DNA from: Vibrio mimicus
GTDB taxonomy: Bacteria > Pseudomonadota > Gammaproteobacteria > Enterobacterales > Vibrionaceae
Length of the DNA: 64,000 bases
Direction of reading: 5' to 3'
NCBI RefSeq assembly: GCF_019048845.1
Contig: NZ_CP077426.1
Span: 2,217,501 to 2,281,500, forward strand
Made by a program: the position numbers and the translations under genes. Shown one piece after another: positions 48,101-58,034 of this stretch. Each line of letters opens with the position of its first letter. Position 1 is the first letter of the stretch. The notes below the pieces were generated by a model, which saw only the letters and a program-made list of their open reading frames with translations, did not search any database and had not been told where the DNA came from.

Positions 48101-49620
48101 CTGCCTTCATTGAGCAAGTCAAGTTCATCATTCAGTAGGGTATCTAGCGTTTCGGTATCTTGTAACGTTGGATCCTCATCTAAAGCGTCCAATTCGCTGG
48201 CCAGTAAGTCATCAAGGAGTGATTGATCCACTTTGCCATCATCAAGCAGTTCATTGTTCTCCTCTCCAGCTAGTAGAGCCTCAATGTCATCCTCGGACAT
48301 TTGGTCTTCATCTGCGAGATCAAATGAGGCAAGATCATCACTCTCAACTTGCTCAGTAACATCATTCAGCGCTCGCTCCATTTCCTCTAGCCCAAGCGCT
48401 TTGTCCTCACTATTGACTGAGATACCGTTGGAACTTTCACCCAAAGCATCAAATTCAGTATCCAGATCGCCATCATCATCAATCCCAACAAACAGATCTC
48501 CGCTGTCTTGCCCATCGAGATTAAAATCGAGATCCGTTTCATTAAGGTCAGCAAATACATCGTCATCGGAGAATGCTTTCTCTGGCTCTGCTTCTTCTTT
48601 CTCGTCCGTGGTGCTGAACAGGTCATCATCCAATAGCAGATCATCACCAATATCATCCGTCTGGTCTGGACCGAAAGCCATTGGCGCAGAAGCAGCTTGT
48701 TGGTCCGATACCACATTGGACTGATTCATATCCTGTTGCTGTGTTGCTGAACGACGATTCAAAAGTAAGAGCAGCACAATGGCAATCAATAACCCAGGGA
48801 TCAACGCCAGTAGAGCAACTAGCCATCCATTGGAGAGCAAGTTATCCATGGCTGATGGCGCAAGACGCTGCGCTTCTTCTGCTTTACGGCGTTCTTCCTC
48901 TAACAGTTTTTCAACTTCACTGCGGATTCGGTTTTCATCCCCTAACTCTTGCTTAAGCGTGCTGACTTCTGACTGCACTTGAGAAAGCATGACTCGTAAT
49001 GTGTGGTTCTTTTCTTCCAAAGCCATCACTTCTTTATCCGTAGATGGACTTGGCTTGATCGTGTTTACTACTTCTGGCGTTGCTTTAGGCTCTACTTTCG
49101 GGGGTAGTGACTCTTCAGCTTTGACTGGTGGAGCAACTTCCGTTTTAGCAACTTGAGTAGGTCGTGTGGGTACTGGTGTCGTGACAACGGGTGTTTGGTT
49201 TAATTTTGCTTGGTGAGCAGCCATGATATTGACCGCTTCTTGATTGCTGTTACGACTAATTTGCGCTAACGATGGTATGCGTAATGTACTTCCCGGAATA
49301 AGGGTATGGATATTCTGATTTTCAAACGCTTGAGGGTTGAGTTGATAAATCGCCAACAAGGTTTGCTGTACCGTCACTCTTGGTGATGGTCTTAACTGAC
49401 TGGCAATCGACCATAACGTCTGACTCGAGGTTGTTGGACCGAAAAACTTTCCCGGTTCATCACTGACCTGATTACGGACAATATTATCGCTGTATTGAGG
49501 CGTAGGTTGTACTTGGCCATCAGGACCAACAAGACGAATGCTTTCTGCACTGACGAAAGAAATCTGAGTCACGACTATTACTGCCACTGGCAGCAGAAGT
49601 CGTTGGAAAAATCGACGCAT
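45187..49620 (-). CDS. hubP: Polar organiser HubP / FimV-family protein
   Basis: Single-pass membrane protein that marks the old cell pole and recruits ParA1, FlhG/FlhF and chemotaxis proteins in V. cholerae. 1477 residues. Signal/anchor at the N-terminus (about 1-26), periplasmic LysM-like peptidoglycan-binding region (about 60-115), proline-rich linker, coiled coil (about 200-255), transmembrane helix (about 260-287), then a very acidic cytoplasmic region that includes nine 42-residue repeats (858-1235) and a C-terminal FimV TPR-like domain (LDLAKIYIEMNDEKGAIKLLEEA near 1430-1455). Length varies by repeat number in the family. Confidence 0.95.
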   Translation of the reverse strand: MRRFFQRLLLPVAVIVVTQISFVSAESIRLVGPDGQVQPTPQYSDNIVRNQVSDEPGKFFGPTTSSQTLWSIASQLRPSPRVTVQQTLLAIYQLNPQAFENQNIHTLIPGSTLRIPSLAQISRNSNQEAVNIMAAHQAKLNQTPVVTTPVPTRPTQVAKTEVAPPVKAEESLPPKVEPKATPEVVNTIKPSPSTDKEVMALEEKNHTLRVMLSQVQSEVSTLKQELGDENRIRSEVEKLLEEERRKAEEAQRLAPSAMDNLLSNGWLVALLALIPGLLIAIVLLLLLNRRSATQQQDMNQSNVVSDQQAASAPMAFGPDQTDDIGDDLLLDDDLFSTTDEKEEAEPEKAFSDDDVFADLNETDLDFNLDGQDSGDLFVGIDDDGDLDTEFDALGESSNGISVNSEDKALGLEEMERALNDVTEQVESDDLASFDLADEDQMSEDDIEALLAGEENNELLDDGKVDQSLLDDLLASELDALDEDPTLQDTETLDTLLNDELDLLNEGSADEFDLSGAGVADDQELDNLFASIEEQADLEYLEATAVDETALLDEMIDDVDTSVAEDSTELLEELLDDIEAPDIDELGLGSTLTQLEDTPIELELDSTQLLDEVLGEPELIEESVEQNITEESTELLDELLDDFDLDDDSIKATEFVASPEKLSVEDGTELFDELLEIEQQAEQEQQELAAEDEFNSDTFIDDLLNSAPAKDPLLEPQLDENESFTQSDDFDFNPEIEGGIEEEIPLKQTLPANEFGIPQDDDWVFEEEGTQEADVAKNLADNELELDEVPSEDDEATLATLEQPSAKEPLIDSQIESESEPLAAKVAMWEESVDPATLVDDDLIDESATEMGVEAPEAELATNLEQENEESFTALDELDLPEYTEEDALADAIQEPVAEPELATDLEQENEESFTALDELDLPEYTEEDALADAIQEPVAEPELATNLEQDNEESFTALDELDLPEYTEEDALADAIQEPVAEPELATNLEQENEESFTALDELDLPEYTEEDALADAIQEPVAEPELATNLEQENEESFTALDELDLPEYTEEDALADAIQEPVAEPELATNLEQDNEESFTALDELDLPEYTEEDALADAIQEPVAEPELATNLEQDNEESFTALDELDLPEYTEADALADAIQEPVAEPVLATNLEQENEEPFTALDELDLPEYTEEDALADAIQEPVAEPELATNLEQENEEPFTALDELDLPVYTEADALADAIQEPVAEAEQDSTALNESANADEAEDAQIATTPQLTETAQVTQKQGYDEEALHDWLSENPDGEKPFSFDRPLDAKTIDSAGMDIDAMLQMGGEDWNGFHLTPDQQAQLPDEVPEDEQAIWASETPEPKAKSENWGSQEDLLDFDPQRDGYMTIDELMAQVESEEQNLNPDEEELKLDVGLDEFPDVIGDIRDIDVDSGAEAAGKLDLAKIYIEMNDEKGAIKLLEEAIVDGDDEIRQQAKRLIDVLNGRV
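45916..47049 (-). repeat. Nine tandem 126-bp repeats in hubP
   Basis: Each unit encodes 42 residues: ELATNLEQENEESFTALDE followed by LDLPEYTEEDALADAIQEP and VAEP. Nine consecutive units with no length variation and only a few substitutions (N/D in LEQ.N, S/P after NEE, E/A in YTE.D, one E-to-V). High DNA identity among units predicts slippage and recombination. Confidence 0.97.
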
Positions 49621-49792
49621 AAAAGGCTCAGTATGTGCTTTGAATTATGAAGTACGGAGATTGGTTAAATATATCGGATCCATCCGGCAAAACTATAGAC
49701 TGGCTGGCAAAAAATGTGTCACGGCCGGAATAATCGCAGCAATCTCACACAAATTTCATTCCTAGCGTGAAGCAAGCACGCTTTCACTCCGC

Positions 49793-49823
49793 GAAAAACA
49801 AAGCCAGCACTATGGCTGGCTTT
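49793..49823 (-). terminator. Terminator of glnS
   Basis: On the minus strand, stem AAAGCCAGC / GCTGGCTTT is followed by GTTTTT, 22 bases past the glnS stop. The remaining ~170 bases up to the hubP start hold the hubP promoter. Confidence 0.88.
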
Positions 49824-49845
49824 CTCAATGACGCTCAATCTCGAC

Positions 49846-51516
49846 TTATTCTTCGTCGATTTTTGCCCAACTATCGCGCAGGCCGACAGTGCGGTTAAAC
49901 ACTAAGGCTTGTGGCGTAGAATCTTTGCTATCCGCACAGAAGTAACCCATACGCTCAAATTGGTAGCCAGATTCAACTTGTGCATTCACCAAGCTTGGTT
50001 CAACGTAACCTTGCACTTTCACTAATGATTCAGGGTTGATCGTTTCTGCAAAGTTATCCGCTGCACCAGGGTTTGGCACTGTGAACAATCGCTCATAAAG
50101 ACGGAATTCAGCTGGAATCCCTTTCTCTGCCGATACCCAGTGAATCACACCTTTGACTTTACGACCATCCGCTGGGTTTTTACCTAAGGTCTCAGGATCA
50201 TACGAGCAGAAAATCGTGGTGATATTGCCTTGCTCATCTTTCTCAATACGCTCGGCTTTGACGACATAGGCACCACGCAGACGTACTTCTTTACCTAATA
50301 CAAGGCGTTTGTACTTTTTATTTGCTTCTTCACGGAAGTCTTCACGCTCAATCCACAATTCGCGGGTGAATGGCACTTCACGCTCACCCATCTCTGGCTT
50401 ATTAGGGTGGTTAGCGATCGTCAACGTTTCTAACGTATCCGCTGCGAAATTTTCAATCACGACTTTAACAGGATCAAGCACTGCCATCGCACGTGGTGCG
50501 TTCTCATTTAGGTCATCACGAATACAGGATTCTAGTGCGCTGAACTCAATCATGTTTTCTTGCTTAGTCACGCCAATGCGCTTACAAAACTCACGAATTG
50601 CACTTGGAGTAAAACCACGGCGACGCAAGCCAGAAATCGTTGGCATACGAGGGTCGTCCCAACCATTAACGAGTTTTTCAGTCACGAGTTGGTTCAATTT
50701 ACGCTTCGACATAACCGTATATTCTAGATTTAAACGGCTAAATTCGTACTGACGTGGATGACATGGAATAGTAATGTTATCCAATACCCAATCGTACAAG
50801 CGACGATTATCTTGGAACTCTAAAGTACAGATAGAGTGAGTAATACCCTCTAGCGCGTCCGAAATACAGTGAGTGAAATCGTACATCGGGTAGATGCACC
50901 ATTTGTCACCAGTTTGGTGATGCTCAGCAAAACGAACACGGTACAAAACAGGATCGCGCATTACGATAAACGAGGATGCCATATCAATTTTCGCACGGAG
51001 ACAGGCTTTACCTTCTTCAAACTCGCCAGCACGCATTTTTTCAAACAGTGCCAAGTTCTCTTCTACGCTACGATCACGGTATGGGCTGTGCTTACCGGCC
51101 TCAGTCAAAGTACCGCGGTACTCGCGGATCTGTTCTGGTGTTAGTTCATCCACATACGCTAAACCCTTTTTAATGAGTTCAACGGCATACTCATACAACT
51201 TGTCAAAATAGTCTGATGAGTAGCACACATCACCTGACCACTCGAAACCAAGCCAAGTCACATCTTTTTTGATCGACTCAACGTATTCAAGGTTTTCTTT
51301 TTCTGGGTTTGTATCATCAAAACGCAGATTGCACTGCCCTTGATAATCCTGAGCAATACCAAAATTCAGACAGATTGACTTGGCGTGACCGATGTGCAGG
51401 TAGCCGTTCGGCTCCGGCGGGAAACGAGTATGCACGGTCGTGTGTTTACCATCCGCAAGATCTTTATCGATAATTTGGCGGATGAAGTTCGATGGACGAG
51501 CCTCAGCTTCACTCAT
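49846..51516 (-). CDS. glnS: Glutaminyl-tRNA synthetase
   Basis: 556 residues, same size as E. coli GlnRS. Class I motifs: [20 protein letters not shown] (HIGH near residue 40) and [11 protein letters not shown] (KMSKS-like, near 270). C-terminal anticodon-binding beta-barrels. No N-terminal YqeY-type extension. Followed by its own terminator. Confidence 0.98.
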   Translation of the reverse strand: MSEAEARPSNFIRQIIDKDLADGKHTTVHTRFPPEPNGYLHIGHAKSICLNFGIAQDYQGQCNLRFDDTNPEKENLEYVESIKKDVTWLGFEWSGDVCYSSDYFDKLYEYAVELIKKGLAYVDELTPEQIREYRGTLTEAGKHSPYRDRSVEENLALFEKMRAGEFEEGKACLRAKIDMASSFIVMRDPVLYRVRFAEHHQTGDKWCIYPMYDFTHCISDALEGITHSICTLEFQDNRRLYDWVLDNITIPCHPRQYEFSRLNLEYTVMSKRKLNQLVTEKLVNGWDDPRMPTISGLRRRGFTPSAIREFCKRIGVTKQENMIEFSALESCIRDDLNENAPRAMAVLDPVKVVIENFAADTLETLTIANHPNKPEMGEREVPFTRELWIEREDFREEANKKYKRLVLGKEVRLRGAYVVKAERIEKDEQGNITTIFCSYDPETLGKNPADGRKVKGVIHWVSAEKGIPAEFRLYERLFTVPNPGAADNFAETINPESLVKVQGYVEPSLVNAQVESGYQFERMGYFCADSKDSTPQALVFNRTVGLRDSWAKIDEE

Positions 51517-51696
51517 CTATAGCACCTCAAAATTCATTTAGTATTGTCAGAAAGCGTTTCTGCATCTTAAGCCGTAAAGGCTAGAAAACAGAAAATATTG
51601 CCGCTAATCATCCACAATTCTTGCGTTTGGCACAATAAAAAGTATGGATTTCTTGCGATTATTTCTATGGTTCGGTGGTTATATCGCCAGTTCTAA

Positions 51697-51726
51697 ATAA
51701 AAAGCCCTCGCTTTCGCGAAGGCTTT
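51697..51726 (-). terminator. Terminator of nagE
   Basis: On the minus strand, stem AAGCCTTCGC / GCGAGGGCTT (one G-T wobble) with loop GAAA is followed by TTTATTT. It begins 27 bases after the nagE stop. Confidence 0.85.
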
Positions 51727-51752
51727 AATTTATGGCTAGGGTTAGAGAAGTA

Positions 51753-53324
51753 TTAAGGCAGTTTTACGCCTGATAGATCTTCTTTCGGGCTGATGGCTTT
51801 CATTTCGCCAGCCACGATTTCCGCTAGAGGGCCAAGGATAACTTGTAAGTTATTCTCACCCAGTTTAACTACGCCCTTAGCACCAAGTTTTTTCAGAACC
51901 ACTTCGTCAGCAACAGAACGGTCTTTCAGAGTCAGACGTAGACGAGTGATACATGCATCAATAGAAGTCAGGTTATCGTGACCACCCAGTGCTTTCAGGT
52001 ATTGGCGAGCCAAGTCACCTTTCACCGCATCACCTGAGTCAGTCTCAGTTGCTACATCTTCATCTTCACGACCTGGTGACTTCAGGTTGAATGCACGAAT
52101 CGCGAAAGAGAATGTGAAGAAGTACAGAGCGAAGAACGCCAAACCAATTACGAACAGAGTTACAGGTTTCGTTGCCAGACCCCAGTTCAGAGCGAAGTCG
52201 ATTAGACCAGCTGAGAAACCGAAACCGTGTAGCGTGCCAAACATGTTAGCCACAACCAGTGACAGACCAGTAAATACCGCATGCATTGCATACAGAGCTG
52301 GAGCTAGGAATACAAACATGAACTCTAGAGGTTCAGTGATACCGGTTAGGAATGAACAGAACGCTACTGAGAACAGTGCACCACCCACTTGGTGACGACG
52401 CTCAGCTGGAGCTGCAAGGTACATAGCAAGTGCCGCACCTGGAAGACCGAACATCATTACTGGGAAGAAGCCGTTCATGAATACCCCAGCACTCTTATCG
52501 CCACCGAAGAAACGATGTAGGTCGCCAGACTTAACGACTTCAGTTACTTCTTTAACCATTGCGGTAATTTCAGGAGTTACAGCATTCTTGAATGCGAATG
52601 TATGTTCTTGACCCACGACGAGAGTTTTCGCTAGCGCAGGATCCACACACAGTTTTTCAAGTGCAGGCAAAGCTTGACCAGCCGCTTGAGCACCAGAAAC
52701 TAGGATCTCTTGACAAGTACCCATACCGAACCAGAAGTAAGAGTTCAAAACATGGTGCAGACCAACAGGGATCAGCGCGCGGTTAAGAGTACCGTAAACA
52801 AATTGACCAAGAGCACCAGAAGTTGATACAGCGTGTGCCAGAGCGTCTAAACCGCCTTGAATTGAAGGCCAAACCACACCAGAAATCGCACCAGCAACCA
52901 GAGCGAACAGACCAGCCATGATTGGTACTAAACGCTTACCAGCAAAGAATGCTAGCCATTCTGGCAGACGTGTGGTGTGGAATGCGTTGTAAGCATGACC
53001 TGCGATGATACCTGCGAAGATACCGCCGAAGAAAGACATGTTGATTGATGCATCGATCGTTTTAGCGGTTGCAGTCAAAACGAAATAAGCTACCGCGCCC
53101 GCAAGACCTGCAGCACCAGAACCATCTTTCGATAGACCAATCGCAATACCTAAACCAAACAGTAGTGGCAGTTGGCTAAAAATTGCATCGCCCGCTGCTG
53201 CCATGAATGGAATGCCTAACAGATCAGGTTGACCCAAACGTAGTAAAAGCGCTGCAACAGGTAATGTTGCGATAGGTAGCATCAATGCTTTACCTAACTT
53301 TTGCGCATATCCAAGAATATTCAC
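51753..53324 (-). CDS. nagE: PTS N-acetylglucosamine-specific EIICB component
   Basis: Imports and phosphorylates GlcNAc. 523 residues: EIIC membrane domain (about 1-400, with the ITEPLEF sugar-site motif) and EIIB domain (about 440-515) with the phospho-cysteine in SIDACITRLRL. The EIIA domain fused in E. coli NagE is absent, so the phosphate must come from an EIIA in trans, probably EIIA-Glc. GTG start at 53324, with GGGGGA about 8 bases upstream. Divergent from nagA-nagC, which argues for GlcNAc rather than glucose as substrate. Confidence 0.93.
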   Translation of the reverse strand: MNILGYAQKLGKALMLPIATLPVAALLLRLGQPDLLGIPFMAAAGDAIFSQLPLLFGLGIAIGLSKDGSGAAGLAGAVAYFVLTATAKTIDASINMSFFGGIFAGIIAGHAYNAFHTTRLPEWLAFFAGKRLVPIMAGLFALVAGAISGVVWPSIQGGLDALAHAVSTSGALGQFVYGTLNRALIPVGLHHVLNSYFWFGMGTCQEILVSGAQAAGQALPALEKLCVDPALAKTLVVGQEHTFAFKNAVTPEITAMVKEVTEVVKSGDLHRFFGGDKSAGVFMNGFFPVMMFGLPGAALAMYLAAPAERRHQVGGALFSVAFCSFLTGITEPLEFMFVFLAPALYAMHAVFTGLSLVVANMFGTLHGFGFSAGLIDFALNWGLATKPVTLFVIGLAFFALYFFTFSFAIRAFNLKSPGREDEDVATETDSGDAVKGDLARQYLKALGGHDNLTSIDACITRLRLTLKDRSVADEVVLKKLGAKGVVKLGENNLQVILGPLAEIVAGEMKAISPKEDLSGVKLP

Positions 53325-53441
53325 CTTAAGTTCCCCCTATAGGATTTTTGTATAATATCGGGAGACTTTTTTTAGTCGCCCAATTTAGTCCAAGTCAGTT
53401 TATGATATTAATTTTGCTCCGCAAATTAAAACCTTACCATT

Positions 53442-53457
53442 TGTGATCCTAATCACC
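53442..53457. promoter_or_regulatory. CRP-like site in the nag control region
   Basis: TGTGATCCTAATCACC matches TGTGA-N6-TCACA at 9 of 10 positions, 118 bases upstream of nagE. Confidence 0.7.
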
Positions 53458-53493
53458 TACTCTCCCAATAACGAAATGATTTTGCTAGCCACG

Positions 53494-53513
53494 TCATAAA
53501 ACTTATTTTATGA
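53494..53513. promoter_or_regulatory. Candidate NagC operator
   Basis: TCATAAAA-CTTA-TTTTATGA: perfect 8-bp arms and AT-rich ends resembling NagC/Mlc sites. Assignment to NagC rests on position between nagE and nagA-nagC. Confidence 0.55.
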
Positions 53514-53805
53514 TGTAAAAAAACATCTTTTGAGCGTTAATATCACACTGTTTGTTGGTCAAACGACCATCGTGTTACACTGCTGAACACAATATTCCTG
53601 ACCTAGATAACTAGGTTAGATACCTCAAATGGTGGAATACCAAAGAACTTATTTTTAGCCGCAGTTACTGCGACCTATTGCCCAAAAGATAATTCGCGAC
53701 CTGATTGAAGTAAAACAGCTAAGTGAAACTACCCTAAACTGTGTTGCACACCTTATTGAGTCGCTAAAATGAATCTAAGAATATCGATATGAGGATTAGC
53801 TGATT

Positions 53806-54942
53806 ATGTATGCGCTAACAAACTGTAAAATCTATACTGGCAATGATGTGCTTGTGAAACATGCTGTTATCATCAACGATGATAAAATTGAAGCGATTTG
53901 CCCAGCCGACTCTCTGTCATCAGACATCAACATTGTTGACCTTAACGGCGCAAACCTCAGCCCAGGTTTTATCGATTTACAACTCAATGGTTGTGGTGGG
54001 GTAATGTTCAACGATGAAATTACCGCGAAAACCATCGATATCATGCATAAAGCCAATTTGAAATCTGGCTGCACTAGTTTCTTACCTACGCTCATCACAT
54101 CATCTGATGAAAATATGCGTCAAGCCATTGCTGCGGCTCGCGAATACCAAAGCCAATATCCAAATCAATCACTAGGTCTGCATCTCGAAGGTCCCTATCT
54201 CAACGTGATGAAAAAAGGGATCCATAGCGTTGACTTCATCCGTCCTTCCGATGACGAAATGATTGAGATCATGTGCGCAAACCGCGATGTGATTGCAAAA
54301 GTCACTCTTGCACCAGAGAACAATAAACCAGAACACATCGAAAAATTGGTAGAAGCAGGCATCGTGGTATCGATTGGTCACACCAATGCTACTTATGCAG
54401 AAGCACGCCAGAGCTTTGAATCCGGTATCTCTTTTGCCACGCATTTATTCAATGCTATGACACCAATGGTAGGTCGTGAACCAGGTGTTGTTGGTGCCAT
54501 TTATGACACGCCTGATGTCTATGCGGGAATCATCGCCGATGGCTTCCATGTCGACTATGCGAACATTCGAATCGCACATAAACTAAAGGGTGAAAAGCTC
54601 GTATTAGTGACCGATGCCACAGCTCCTGCAGGTGCCGAAATGGATCACTTTATTTTTGTCGGTAAGAAAGTATATTACAGAGATGGCAAATGTGTTGATG
54701 AAAACGGCACGCTTGGCGGTTCAGCCCTAACGATGATTGAAGCAGTTCAAAATACGGTTGAACATGTCGGTATCGCTTTAGATGAAGCTCTGCGAATGGC
54801 TACTTTGTACCCAGCCAAAGCAATCGGTGTTGATAATAAACTAGGTCGTATCAAGAAAGGTATGATCGCCAACCTGACTGTTTTTGATCGTGACTTCAAC
54901 GTTAAAGCGACGGTAGTTAACGGACAATACGAGCAGAACTAA
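53806..54942 (+). CDS. nagA: N-acetylglucosamine-6-phosphate deacetylase
   Basis: Deacetylates GlcNAc-6-P to glucosamine-6-P. 378 residues. Metal and substrate residues in [20 protein letters not shown] (near residue 125), [18 protein letters not shown], and [10 protein letters not shown] with the catalytic Asp. Two bases upstream of nagC; no nagB follows, so the deaminase is encoded elsewhere. Confidence 0.97.
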   Translation: MYALTNCKIYTGNDVLVKHAVIINDDKIEAICPADSLSSDINIVDLNGANLSPGFIDLQLNGCGGVMFNDEITAKTIDIMHKANLKSGCTSFLPTLITSSDENMRQAIAAAREYQSQYPNQSLGLHLEGPYLNVMKKGIHSVDFIRPSDDEMIEIMCANRDVIAKVTLAPENNKPEHIEKLVEAGIVVSIGHTNATYAEARQSFESGISFATHLFNAMTPMVGREPGVVGAIYDTPDVYAGIIADGFHVDYANIRIAHKLKGEKLVLVTDATAPAGAEMDHFIFVGKKVYYRDGKCVDENGTLGGSALTMIEAVQNTVEHVGIALDEALRMATLYPAKAIGVDNKLGRIKKGMIANLTVFDRDFNVKATVVNGQYEQN

Positions 54943-54944
54943 TA

Positions 54945-56159
54945 ATGAATGGCGGACAAATTGGTAACGTAGATTTAGTTAAACAGCTAAACAGTGCGGC
55001 GGTTTACCGCTTGATTGACCAACAAGGGCCAATCAGTCGAATTCAAGTCGCCGATGTCAGCCAACTAGCACCCGCTAGTGTTACCAAAATCACCCGCCAA
55101 CTGCTTGAACGTGGTTTGATCAAAGAGGTGGCTCAGCAGGCCTCTACTGGCGGTCGGCGAGCCATTTCGCTGACCACAGAGGTCAAACCTTTCCATTCAA
55201 TCGCAGTTCGAGTCGGCCGCGATTACATCCAACTAAGCCTCTATGACCTAGGTGGAAACTCATTGATTGATGAACATCACGAGTTTCACTACAACACGCA
55301 AGAGGTGTTGACTTCTAGCCTCATCAAGCAAATTAGGCAATTTATTCAAAAACATACATATCTTATCGATCAATTGATCGCTATAGGTATCGCTCTACCA
55401 GGGTTAGTCAACCCAGAAACGGGGGTTGTTGAATACATGCCAAATGTAGCGATAAGCGAATTACCTCTCGGCGCAACTATTCGCGAAGAATTTCATGTTG
55501 AATGCTTCGTTGGTAACGACGTACGTGGTATTGCTCTCGCAGAACATTACTTTGGCGCAAGCCAAGATTGCCAAGATTCTATTTTAGTCAGTGTCCATCG
55601 CGGTACTGGCGCAGGAATTATCGTTAACGGGCAAGTGTTCCTCGGCTACAACCGTAACGTGGGTGAGATTGGTCATATTCAAATCGATCCGCTCGGCGAG
55701 CAGTGCCAATGTGGAAACTTTGGTTGTTTAGAAACCGTAGCCACCAACCCTGCGATCATTTCACGAGTTAAAAAGCTGATTGCTCAAGGTTATGAATCTT
55801 CTCTTTCTAACCTTGATTCAATTTCGATTGATGATGTCTGTGAGCATGCTAATGCTGGCGATGAACTCGCCAAACAAGCTCTCGTCCGAGTAGGGAATCA
55901 GTTAGGTAAAGCGATTGCTATCACCGTAAACTTGTTCAACCCGCAAAAGATTGTCATTGCGGGGCAGATCACCGCCGCCAAAGAGATCGTATTCCCCGCA
56001 ATTCAACGCAACGTAGAAAATCAGTCACTGAAAACATTTCACCAACATTTGCCGATTGTCTCTTCACAAGTATACAAACAACCGACCATGGGAGCGTTTG
56101 CTATGATCAAACGCGCAATGTTAAATGGGGTTCTGTTACAAAAATTGCTTGAAGACTAA
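54945..56159 (+). CDS. nagC: ROK-family repressor NagC
   Basis: GlcNAc-6-P-responsive repressor of nag and chitin genes. 404 residues. N-terminal HTH (ISRIQVADVSQLAPASVTKITRQL, about residues 27-50, split here), ROK sugar-binding domain with the zinc signature CQCGNFGCLE near residue 255 and SVHRGTGAGIIVNG. Translated with nagA. NagC rather than Mlc is supported by linkage. Confidence 0.95.
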   Translation: MNGGQIGNVDLVKQLNSAAVYRLIDQQGPISRIQVADVSQLAPASVTKITRQLLERGLIKEVAQQASTGGRRAISLTTEVKPFHSIAVRVGRDYIQLSLYDLGGNSLIDEHHEFHYNTQEVLTSSLIKQIRQFIQKHTYLIDQLIAIGIALPGLVNPETGVVEYMPNVAISELPLGATIREEFHVECFVGNDVRGIALAEHYFGASQDCQDSILVSVHRGTGAGIIVNGQVFLGYNRNVGEIGHIQIDPLGEQCQCGNFGCLETVATNPAIISRVKKLIAQGYESSLSNLDSISIDDVCEHANAGDELAKQALVRVGNQLGKAIAITVNLFNPQKIVIAGQITAAKEIVFPAIQRNVENQSLKTFHQHLPIVSSQVYKQPTMGAFAMIKRAMLNGVLLQKLLED

Positions 56160-56200
56160 GCATTTTATTTAAGTTTACGCAACTGATTGACCTATAATGG

Positions 56201-56229
56201 CGGTGGTATTTTGGTACCACCGTTTTTTT
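56201..56229 (+). terminator. Terminator of nagA-nagC
   Basis: Stem CGGTGGTA / TACCACCG with a 6-base loop and seven T, 41 bases after nagC. Confidence 0.92.
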
Positions 56230-56253
56230 ATTATTAAATTAAGAACATAACTC

Positions 56254-57840
56254 ATGGATTTGATACTTCTCTCTGCTGCATTTTTAGCGGGTTTTATCGC
56301 GCTAAAATGCCATTTGCCGCCACTGGTTGGTTTTTTGATTGCGGGTTTTGCACTAAATGCTTATGGATTTAGCAGCAATGACACCATTTCTCTGCTCGCA
56401 GACTTAGGTGTTACACTACTTCTATTTACTATCGGTTTAAAGCTTGAAGTCAAAACGCTACTCGCCAAAGAAATCTGGGCAGGCTCTACGATACACAACA
56501 TTCTATCTACAGCACTATTTACCCTTTTATTGCTCATTTTCAAACAATTAGGTCTTGATAGCCTTGCCGACCTTTCTATTGATAAACTCATTCTAATCGG
56601 TTTTGCTCTTTCCTTCTCCAGTACGGTGTTTGCGGTTAAATCACTACAAGAAAAGGGAGAAATGAACGCGACCTATGGCACCTTAGCCATCGGCATTCTA
56701 GTCATGCAAGATATTTTCGCCGTTGTTTTTCTCACCGCATCGACCGGAAAACTACCAGAATGGTATGCCATAGGCTTATTTGTCCTGCCGTTATTGCGCC
56801 CACTGTTTTATGAGTTACTCGACAGAGTTGGCCATGGTGAAATGCTCGTTTTGTTTGGTATCTTCTTTGCGTTAGTTGTGGGGGCTGGCTCATTCCAATT
56901 AGTCGGAATGAAACCAGATTTAGGCGCTCTGATCTTGGGGATGATGCTAGCCAGTCATCACAAAGCCTCAGAGCTATCTAAAGCGCTGTTTAATCTCAAA
57001 GAGCTATTCTTAGTTTGCTTTTTCTTAAATATCGGCCTTTCAGCACAACCCACGGTAACTGGGATTATGCTTGCTCTGCTCTTACTACTATTGTTACCCA
57101 TTAAAGGCATCCTCTATTTCTGGGTTATCCATCAATTCCATTTCCGTGTGCGCACTTCGCTACTTACTTCACTCTCCCTGTTTAATTTCAGTGAGTTTGG
57201 ACTCATCGTCGGTGGACTTGCCTTCAAAATGGGGTGGATCAATAGCGACATCCTAGTTGCACTTGCGGTTTCTGTTCCTCTTTCTTTTATCTTGGCTGCC
57301 CCTATTGAACGTAAAGGACATGCGATTTACCAACGCTCAGCTAAATGGCTTAAAGAACAAGCCGCAGAATCATTGCACACCCGAGATCGCTTAATTGATC
57401 CCGGTGAAGCTCAAGTGCTGATCTTAGGAATGGGAAGGATTGGGCGAGGTGCTTACGAAGAGTTAAGACATCGTCACGGCGATATTTGTCTTGGGGTAGA
57501 AATACGTGAAGATGCGGCATTTAGCCACCGTGAAGACGGGCGCAATGTCATATCCGGCGATGCCACTGACCCTGATTTTTGGGAACGAATCTTAGATACG
57601 GGTAAAGTAAAACTCGTTTTGTTGGCAATGCCTCACCACCAAGCGAATCAAATCGCCCTTGAGCAACTGCAAAAACGCAATTACCAAGGACAGATTGCCG
57701 CCATTGCTGAGTATCCCGATCAAATTGACAGCTTAATTGAGCATGGAGCACACGCGGCATTCAATATCTACAGTGAGGCGGGTACTGGTTTTGCACGCCA
57801 TGTATGCGAACAACTAAAACCGAATTTTACTCATCGCTAA
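56254..57840 (+). CDS. CPA2 cation/proton antiporter with TrkA-N domain (YbaL/Kef-like)
   Basis: 528 residues. Twelve or so hydrophobic segments (residues 1-350) with the CPA2 core SFSSTVFAVKSLQEKGEMNATYG, then a cytoplasmic RCK/TrkA-N nucleotide-binding domain (about 390-510) starting VLILGMGRIGRGAYEEL. Shorter than KefB/KefC (about 600-620), and no KefG/KefF partner is nearby, so it fits the YbaL group. Ion specificity cannot be read. Confidence 0.87.
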   Translation: MDLILLSAAFLAGFIALKCHLPPLVGFLIAGFALNAYGFSSNDTISLLADLGVTLLLFTIGLKLEVKTLLAKEIWAGSTIHNILSTALFTLLLLIFKQLGLDSLADLSIDKLILIGFALSFSSTVFAVKSLQEKGEMNATYGTLAIGILVMQDIFAVVFLTASTGKLPEWYAIGLFVLPLLRPLFYELLDRVGHGEMLVLFGIFFALVVGAGSFQLVGMKPDLGALILGMMLASHHKASELSKALFNLKELFLVCFFLNIGLSAQPTVTGIMLALLLLLLLPIKGILYFWVIHQFHFRVRTSLLTSLSLFNFSEFGLIVGGLAFKMGWINSDILVALAVSVPLSFILAAPIERKGHAIYQRSAKWLKEQAAESLHTRDRLIDPGEAQVLILGMGRIGRGAYEELRHRHGDICLGVEIREDAAFSHREDGRNVISGDATDPDFWERILDTGKVKLVLLAMPHHQANQIALEQLQKRNYQGQIAAIAEYPDQIDSLIEHGAHAAFNIYSEAGTGFARHVCEQLKPNFTHR

Positions 57841-57843
57841 AAA

Positions 57844-57864
57844 ATAGGGCGAATTTCGCCCTAT
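57844..57864 (+). terminator. Hairpin after the cation antiporter gene
   Basis: Stem ATAGGGCG / CGCCCTAT with a 5-base loop, 3 bases past the stop; the T tract that follows is interrupted (CGCTTCTTTCCC). Confidence 0.65.
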
Positions 57865-58034
57865 CGCTTCTTTCCCATCTTTTTTTAAAAATTATTCACA
57901 AAAACCCAATTTACAATAGAAAATATCCAATCAATTTCTTTTTATTTAAAATAAAACATAAGTAAGGGTTGAAGTTTTTAATCAGAATGGCAAATTAAGT
58001 CCAACAGATTAAAAAACATTTAAAAGGAATTCAT

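Larger units (their letters stand above)
53325..53805. promoter_or_regulatory. 481-base divergent control region of nagE and nagA-nagC
   Basis: No coding frame. It holds a CRP-like site (53442-53457), an AT-rich 8-bp-arm palindrome (53494-53513) fitting a NagC operator, a second small palindrome ACCTAG-ATAA-CTAGGT (53601-53616), and a TGGTC-AAAC-GACCA repeat (53556-53569). The layout mirrors the E. coli nagE-nagBA divergon, where NagC looping and CRP control both sides. Confidence 0.6.

Noticed and set aside
53361..53383. Imperfect hairpin GGGCGACT...AGTCTCCC in the nagE leader
   Set aside because: Has an internal mismatch and an A-only loop; too weak to call a terminator or riboswitch.
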